Part shown: in pieces, positions 28,586-33,125 of the stretch
Numbering within the stretch: the first letter of the stretch is position 1
How the letters are laid out: the number at the start of each line of letters is the position of its first letter
NCBI GenBank assembly: GCA_030681895.1
Contig: JAUXRI010000083.1
Span: 1-33,125 of the forward strand
Reading direction: 5' to 3'
Source of the DNA: Myxococcales bacterium
GTDB taxonomy: Bacteria; Myxococcota; Myxococcia; Myxococcales; Myxococcaceae
DNA length: 33,125 nucleotides
Notes under the pieces: model-generated
What the model was told of the DNA's origin: nothing
Database searches by the model: none
The model's input: only the letters and a program-made list of their open reading frames with translations
Translations under genes and position numbers: made by a program

Positions 28586-31051
28586 ATGCGTCGAGTCGTG
28601 TTGTTGGTGATGGTGGCGTGGTGCAGCGCCGGCTGCGCGGTGATGTCGCTCGTCGGGTACAAGGTGCTGCCCAACGCGCCGAAGGATCGTGACGAGTCGC
28701 TCCAGGTGCCAGGCCTGAAGGAGCCCGTCAGCGTCACGCTCGACGCGCAGGGCGTGCCGCACCTCGAGGCGAAGAACCTGGCCGATCTCGCGCGCGCCGC
28801 CGGCTTCATGCAGGGCCGCCAGCGCTTCTTCCAGATGGACATGATGCGCCGGCTCGCGAAGGGCCGCGTCTCGGAGATCGTCGGCGAGCAGCCGCTCGTC
28901 TCGAGCACCACCGTCGAATACGACAAGACGATGCGCGGCTGGGACATCGAGGGCCGAGCGCTGGCCGACTTCGAGAAGATCCCCGCGGCCGATCGCGCGT
29001 TGCTCGAGGCCTTCGCCGATGGCGTCAACGCGGCGCGCGTGAAGTGGCAGCCCGTCGAGTACCGGCTGCTGGGGCTCGAGTCGGAGCCGTGGAAGGCGTC
29101 TGACTCGCTCGCGGTCGGGCTGCTCAACGTCTGGAGCGTCACCCACAACTACCAGCAGGAGCTCGCACGTTTTCTCTTCGCGATGCACCAGGGCGTCGAG
29201 CGCATGGAGGCGCTGTATCCGAACGAGCCCGTGCGCGGTGGCCGCAGCATCGCCTCGACGTCGGCGCTCCAGCCGTTGCCGCCTGCCGTCGCCGAAGAGC
29301 TCGCGGGCTTCTTTCCCGTGAAGCTCCAGCCTGCTGCGCCGAGCGCTCCGTCGGCGTGGCTGTCGATGATGCCGATCGAAGGCGCTTCGAACGCGTGGGT
29401 CGTCTCGGGCGCGCGCACGAAGTCAGGCAAGCCGATGGTGGCGAACGATCCCCACCTCGCCCACTTCCTCCCCAGCCTCATGGTGCAGCAGCACCTCAAG
29501 GCGCCAGGCCTCGACGTCATCGGCGTCACGGTGCCGGGCGTGCCGTGGGTGCTCTCGGGCCACAACGCGAAGGTGGCGTGGGGCATGACGTCGACGATGT
29601 CCGACGTGATCGATCTCGTCGTCGAACAGGAAGACGCCGCGCGGCCCGGCTTCGTGAAGAACGAGTCGCGCGAGTGCCCCATCACCACCCGCAACGAGCT
29701 GGTGCGCGTGCGTGACGGCGGTGAGCTGCTCGAGCGCACGGTGCGGTTCCGCGCGACCTGCAACGGGCCGTTGATGAACGATCTGCTCCCGCACCTTTTC
29801 CCACCGGGAGCGCCGCTGCTGGCGTTGCGCTGGCGGGTGACGGGCCTCGAGACGGCCATGGGCGCGCTGCTGCGCATGGATCAATCGACCAGCGTCGAAG
29901 ACTTCGGGGTGGCGGTCGCGCAGCTCCCCTCGACCTGGAACACGTGGACGGTCGCCGACGTCGATGGCCACATCGGTCAGTTCCCCTCGGGTCAGGTGCC
30001 GGTTCGCCCCAATCACCGCGGCACTTTTCCAGTGCCCGGGTGGACGAAGAAGTACGAGTGGAGCGACTTCGCGGAGGGCTCGAAGCTGCCCCACGTCGTC
30101 GATCCGGCCGACGGCGTCATCGCGCACGCGAACAACCTGATGACCGACCCCGGGGCGACCGACTTCACCCGCATTCACGTCGACGCCGCGCCTGCGTTCC
30201 GCCACCAGCGCATCGTCGACCTCGCGAAGGCGACGCCGAAGCACGACCTCGGCTCGTACCGCGCGATGCTCGCCGACACGTTCTCTCTGCGGGCTGCGCA
30301 GGTGTGGCCCTTCATGAAGCAGTCACTCGGCGCAGGTGATGGGTTCTCCGAAGTGGCGCGCGCCGCACTCGGCCGCCTGGGCGCGTGGAGCTTCGACGCG
30401 AAGGCCGATGGCCCCGAGGCCGCCATCTTCTTTCTGACCTACCGGCACGCCGTCGTCGCGGCCGTGACCGACGAGCTGCCGGCGCCGGCGGTGAAGTTCT
30501 TCCTCGGGCAGCGCTACTCCACCAACACGGCGGACCTCTGGTTCGAAGACGAGAAACACGTGGTGTGGGACGACCACCAGACGCCCGCGGTCGAGACCCG
30601 CGACGACGTGGTGCGCGCCGCGTTCAACCGCGCAGTGGCCGAGCTCGTCGAGCAGCAGGGCCCCGACGTGAACGCGTGGCGCTGGGGCAAGCTCCACTGG
30701 CACCGGCCCACGCACGCGTTCGGAGGAAAGGCAGTGCTCGACGGCACCGTCAACCTCGCGCGCATCGAGACCGGCGGCGAGATGGACTCGGTGTGGAAGA
30801 CGCACTTCGACCTGGGCAACGAGTCCAACCCGTTCAAGGTGGTGGCCGGCCCGGTGTACCGGAGCGTCGTCGATCTCGCTGACGTCGCTCACGGCTGGTG
30901 GGTCATCGACACCGGCGCGAGCGGGTGGCCGGGCTCCGCGCATTACGGCGATCAGTACGAAGCCTGGCAGCGGGGCGAGCTGGTGCCGATGCTCTTCGAC
31001 GTCGACGAGGTGCGCCGTGGCGTGCACGCGTCAATGTCGCTGACGCCCTGA
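28586..31051 (+). CDS. Penicillin acylase family (S45) lipoprotein
   Basis: The protein has 821 residues, typical of the S45 precursor that cuts itself into alpha and beta chains. The signal peptide ends with CSAGC (Cys17), so it is probably lipidated. The autoprocessing and catalytic site is EGASNAWVVSGARTKSGKP with nucleophile Ser268, followed by MVANDPHL. GVPWVLSGHNAKVAWGMTS and HANNLMTDPG, both family hallmarks, are also present. The N-terminal chain has VSVTLDAQGVPHLEAKNLADLARAAGFMQGRQRFFQMDMMRRLAKGR, here named only by its typical GxxH and RFFQMD features. S45 enzymes cut amide bonds in beta-lactams, N-acyl-homoserine lactones or other N-acyl compounds. The substrate is unknown. It closes the three-gene unit. 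Confidence 0.92.
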   Translation: MRRVVLLVMVAWCSAGCAVMSLVGYKVLPNAPKDRDESLQVPGLKEPVSVTLDAQGVPHLEAKNLADLARAAGFMQGRQRFFQMDMMRRLAKGRVSEIVGEQPLVSSTTVEYDKTMRGWDIEGRALADFEKIPAADRALLEAFADGVNAARVKWQPVEYRLLGLESEPWKASDSLAVGLLNVWSVTHNYQQELARFLFAMHQGVERMEALYPNEPVRGGRSIASTSALQPLPPAVAEELAGFFPVKLQPAAPSAPSAWLSMMPIEGASNAWVVSGARTKSGKPMVANDPHLAHFLPSLMVQQHLKAPGLDVIGVTVPGVPWVLSGHNAKVAWGMTSTMSDVIDLVVEQEDAARPGFVKNESRECPITTRNELVRVRDGGELLERTVRFRATCNGPLMNDLLPHLFPPGAPLLALRWRVTGLETAMGALLRMDQSTSVEDFGVAVAQLPSTWNTWTVADVDGHIGQFPSGQVPVRPNHRGTFPVPGWTKKYEWSDFAEGSKLPHVVDPADGVIAHANNLMTDPGATDFTRIHVDAAPAFRHQRIVDLAKATPKHDLGSYRAMLADTFSLRAAQVWPFMKQSLGAGDGFSEVARAALGRLGAWSFDAKADGPEAAIFFLTYRHAVVAAVTDELPAPAVKFFLGQRYSTNTADLWFEDEKHVVWDDHQTPAVETRDDVVRAAFNRAVAELVEQQGPDVNAWRWGKLHWHRPTHAFGGKAVLDGTVNLARIETGGEMDSVWKTHFDLGNESNPFKVVAGPVYRSVVDLADVAHGWWVIDTGASGWPGSAHYGDQYEAWQRGELVPMLFDVDEVRRGVHASMSLTP

Positions 31052-31106
31052 CCGCGGCTCAGTTCCACCCGCGACGAAAGAGCGGCGGAGCGCAGCCCTC
31101 GGTGCC

Positions 31107-32417
31107 ATGAGAGCGAGCATGGCGCATCACGTGGTCATCGTTGGTGGCGGCTTTGGTGGGCTCGAAGCCGCGAGGCGGCTGAACCGGCCCGACCTTCAGG
31201 TGACGTTGGTCGATCGGCAGAACTACCACCTGTTTCAGCCGCTCCTCTACCAGGTGGCGACGGCCGGCCTCTCGCCCGGAGACATCGCCTCACCGATTCG
31301 AAACCTCGTCGCGACCGACCGCAACGTCGAGGTGCGGATGGGCGAGGTGACCGGGGTCGACCTCGCAGCCAAACGCGTGAAGCTGGCCGATGGTGAACTC
31401 TCGTACGACTCGCTCGTGCTCGCGGCCGGCGTTCGCCACAGCTACTTCGGGAAAGGTGAGTGGGAAGGTGATGCTCCCGGCCTCAAGACGCTCGACGACG
31501 CGCTCGAGATTCGGCGGCGCGTGCTGCTGGCCTTCGAGAACGCGGAGCGTGAAGACGACGCGACGAAGCGGGCGGCGTGGCTGACCTTCGTGGTCGTCGG
31601 TGGTGGGCCGACAGGCGTGGAGCTGGCCGGCGCGATCAGCGAGCTGGCGCGCTTCACCATCGCGAAGGACTTTCGTCGCTTCGACCCACGCACCGCGAAG
31701 ATCGTGCTCGTCGAAGCCGGCGCCCGCGTGCTGGCGGCGTTCGATACGGGGCTCTCAGGGAAGGCGCGCTCGTCGCTCGAGAAGCTCCACGTCGACGTGC
31801 GGCTGCAGACCCGCGTGCTGAACGTCACCAGCGAAGGTGTGCAGCTCCCTGACGGGTTTCTGCCTGCGCGCACCGTGCTCTGGGCCGCGGGCGTCGAGGC
31901 GCCGCCGCTGTCGAAGACCCTGGGCGTCGAGCTCGACCGCTCCGGCCGCATCAAGGTGCAGGCCGACCTCTCGCTCCCGGGTCACCCCGACGTCTACGCC
32001 ATCGGCGATCTCGCGTGCTTCACGCTCCCCGACGGCACGACGCTCCCGGGCCTGGCTCCAGTCGCGTTGCAGCAAGGGAAACACGTCGCGCGGAACATCG
32101 AGGCGGCCCTGGCCGGGAAGCCGAGACAGCCGTTCGACTACGTCGACAAGGGCATCATGGCCACGGTGGGCCGGGCCTCGGGCATCGCGCAGGCGGGCGC
32201 CCTGAAGCTCTCGGGCATGCTGGGCTGGCTCGCGTGGCTCTTCATTCACATTCTCTTCCTCATCGGCTTCCGCAATCGCCTGCTCGTGATGTTCCAGTGG
32301 GCGTGGGCCTGGTTCACGTATGGCCGAGGCGCGCGGTTGATCACCGGGACGACGCCTGTGCCTGAGTCGAGGTCGGCACAGCCGACGACCGTCGAGGCTC
32401 CCAGAGCGAAGGTCTGA
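31107..32417 (+). CDS. ndh: Type II NADH:quinone dehydrogenase (NDH-2-like)
   Basis: The protein has 436 residues from the ATG at 31107; a second ATG at 31119 (residue 5) is as likely. The FAD site VIVGGGFGGLEAARRL lies at about 9-24. NYHLFQPLLYQVATAGLSP matches the family's quinone/FAD region. The second Rossmann motif VVVGGGPTGVELAGAISELA lies at about 162-181 and the FAD motif DVYAIGDLA at about 295. The C-terminus has an amphipathic and hydrophobic stretch (WLAWLFIHILFLIGFRNRLLVMFQWAW), the usual membrane attachment of NDH-2. It oxidises NADH without pumping protons. The length and order of motifs are complete. The relation to the upstream hydrolase unit is not clear; 55 bp separate them. 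Confidence 0.9.
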   Translation: MRASMAHHVVIVGGGFGGLEAARRLNRPDLQVTLVDRQNYHLFQPLLYQVATAGLSPGDIASPIRNLVATDRNVEVRMGEVTGVDLAAKRVKLADGELSYDSLVLAAGVRHSYFGKGEWEGDAPGLKTLDDALEIRRRVLLAFENAEREDDATKRAAWLTFVVVGGGPTGVELAGAISELARFTIAKDFRRFDPRTAKIVLVEAGARVLAAFDTGLSGKARSSLEKLHVDVRLQTRVLNVTSEGVQLPDGFLPARTVLWAAGVEAPPLSKTLGVELDRSGRIKVQADLSLPGHPDVYAIGDLACFTLPDGTTLPGLAPVALQQGKHVARNIEAALAGKPRQPFDYVDKGIMATVGRASGIAQAGALKLSGMLGWLAWLFIHILFLIGFRNRLLVMFQWAWAWFTYGRGARLITGTTPVPESRSAQPTTVEAPRAKV

Positions 32418-32726
32418 GCCTGACCGCGTCGGCGGGGTGAAGGCGTGGGCGACCGCATCGGAGCTGGCGTGAAGGTGCAGCAGATGATCTTCCTTCGAAG
32501 ACGCTGACGCGGGCGCTGGCTGGCGTGCCGCGCGACGTGCGTGATGAGGACCTCGAGACATGGGTTCGGCGAGCCGCGCCACACCGTCGTCACCAGTGCG
32601 CCCTGCCTGCCGCAGGTGGCCGCGTCGATGCCGTGGGAGCACAAGGACCAGACGTCCCGATTCGGCCTCGCGCGCAACGCTTGCGAACGTGATGAAGGCC
32701 GCGCTGGAGGCCGCGAAGGGCGCGCC

Positions 32727-32849
32727 ATGACCGGCGCTCAGTACTGGCTGGCGGACAGTGAAGCGCGCGTGCTGGGTCCTGTCGGGTGGAAGCCAGCAGC
32801 GGCGCTGGAGCACGAGGTCTGGAGCACGTCATCGCGCGGACTCCGGTGA
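32727..32849 (+). pseudogene. Possible remnant of a GYF-type domain gene
   Basis: The 40-residue frame starts with MTGAQYWLADSEARVLGPVG, which resembles the start of GYF_2-type domains (a Trp/Leu/Ala/Asp strand then xLGPV). It stops after 40 residues in unrelated sequence. Its ATG overlaps a TGA of another short frame by 4 bp, the arrangement of coupled genes, which would fit two adjacent genes now broken. The call is weak and could be coincidence. Confidence 0.2.
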
Positions 32850-32851
32850 GC

Positions 32852-32883
32852 TCGCGGTTGACGTGAAAATGCGTCAACCGCGA
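32852..32883. repeat. Perfect 12-bp inverted repeat
   Basis: TCGCGGTTGACG (32852-32863) and CGTCAACCGCGA (32872-32883) are exact reverse complements around the 8-nt loop TGAAAATG. No T-run follows. It could be an operator, a repeat element or a terminator for a gene that is not visible here. Confidence 0.7.
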
Positions 32884-33125
32884 TGCGCCACGCGTCACGG
32901 ACGAGACGTGTCTGGAAGGTCGGCCGCGCAGGAGCGCGACGAGTCGGCACGCGGGCGAACCGCACAGGGGCTGGTGCCTTTCGTCGTTTTGCGCCTCGTT
33001 CGCCGAAGTGCACGCTCGTCGTCGGCGTCACCGCGTCGAGCTCGCCGCACCTGCGCCGTCGTGGCACCTGAGCCCCGGGCCGCGCAGCTGACTCGTCTCG
33101 AGGCCGGCGGCTGTGCTTCTGCGCT

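Larger units (their letters stand above)
32418..33125. other. Gene-poor end of the window
   Basis: No convincing intact gene is present in about 700 bases. Short frames with protein-like ends occur (for example ...TLANVMKAALEAAKGAP followed by TGA at 32728-32730, overlapping an ATG) but each breaks after a few tens of codons. They may be decayed gene fragments. A perfect inverted repeat lies at 32852-32883. Confidence 0.4.

Noticed and set aside
27029..29188. 719-codon minus-strand frame
   Set aside because: It lies opposite the C45-like, beta-barrel and S45 genes, which have clear motifs. The product is low-complexity (His/Arg/Glu/Val) and typical of an antisense shadow.
32738..33067. 109-codon minus-strand frame at the window end
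   Set aside because: It has no motif and is Arg/Pro/Ala-rich, as expected for random GC-rich DNA. It also crosses the inverted repeat.

Overview
The window is GC-rich, densely coded DNA that most likely comes from a myxobacterium (Myxococcota). The clearest markers are a C-terminal MYXO-CTERM-type sorting tail (Gly/Cys motif, hydrophobic stretch, Arg cluster) on the 1147-residue protein at 21857-25300, Asp-Ala-Gly linkers, a Hanks-type Ser/Thr kinase paired with an ECF-like sigma factor, and many lipoproteins with Gly/Ser spacers. The genus cannot be fixed from sequence alone. I saw no rRNA or tRNA gene, CRISPR array, integrase, transposase or phage structural gene; this looks like chromosomal backbone with some accessory genes.

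Left part (1-6176). The window opens inside an SPFH/flotillin-like gene. Facing it is a minus-strand pair: an exported TPR-glutaredoxin protein and an exported phytochelatin synthase-family protein. Going right are rtcB (RNA ligase) and a strong hairpin. Then come an ECF-like sigma factor overlapping a zinc-ribbon Ser/Thr kinase with a C-terminal membrane anchor, a 22-bp-period direct repeat, and a secreted protein of unknown function.

Middle part (6178-21687). A cyclic-nucleotide-binding-domain protein diverges from trxB, with a long interrupted inverted repeat between them. After that: a small zinc-ribbon protein, a Gly/Ser-repeat lipoprotein, a parvulin-type lipoprotein foldase, a methyltransferase with a TPR-like tail, and a purple-acid-phosphatase-like lipoprotein translationally coupled to a YbaK-type deacylase. 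A small unknown gene diverges from a protein whose N-terminus resembles a degenerate sigma factor and whose C-terminus is a single membrane helix. The minus strand then carries aat, two coupled lipoproteins (one LEA14/WHy-like), a spermidine synthase-like membrane fusion and a monohaem cytochrome. The plus strand carries an HExxH metallopeptidase candidate and an AAA/STAND-type ATPase.

Right part (21857-33125). The large MYXO-CTERM propeller protein has visibly less GC-biased codons than its neighbours. It is followed by a tight three-gene unit: a C45-like lipoprotein, an outer-membrane beta-barrel protein and a penicillin-acylase (S45) lipoprotein. Two predicted amide-cleaving Ntn-hydrolase-fold proteins flanking a beta-barrel is the best candidate here for an undescribed envelope system. 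A type II NADH dehydrogenase follows, and the last ~700 bases hold no convincing intact gene, only possible remnants and a perfect 12-bp inverted repeat.

Several genes that lack a Shine-Dalgarno sequence have a TAnnnT hexamer 6-9 nt before the start codon, which suggests leaderless or nearly leaderless mRNAs. All functions are inferred from sequence motifs by eye; no database search was run.
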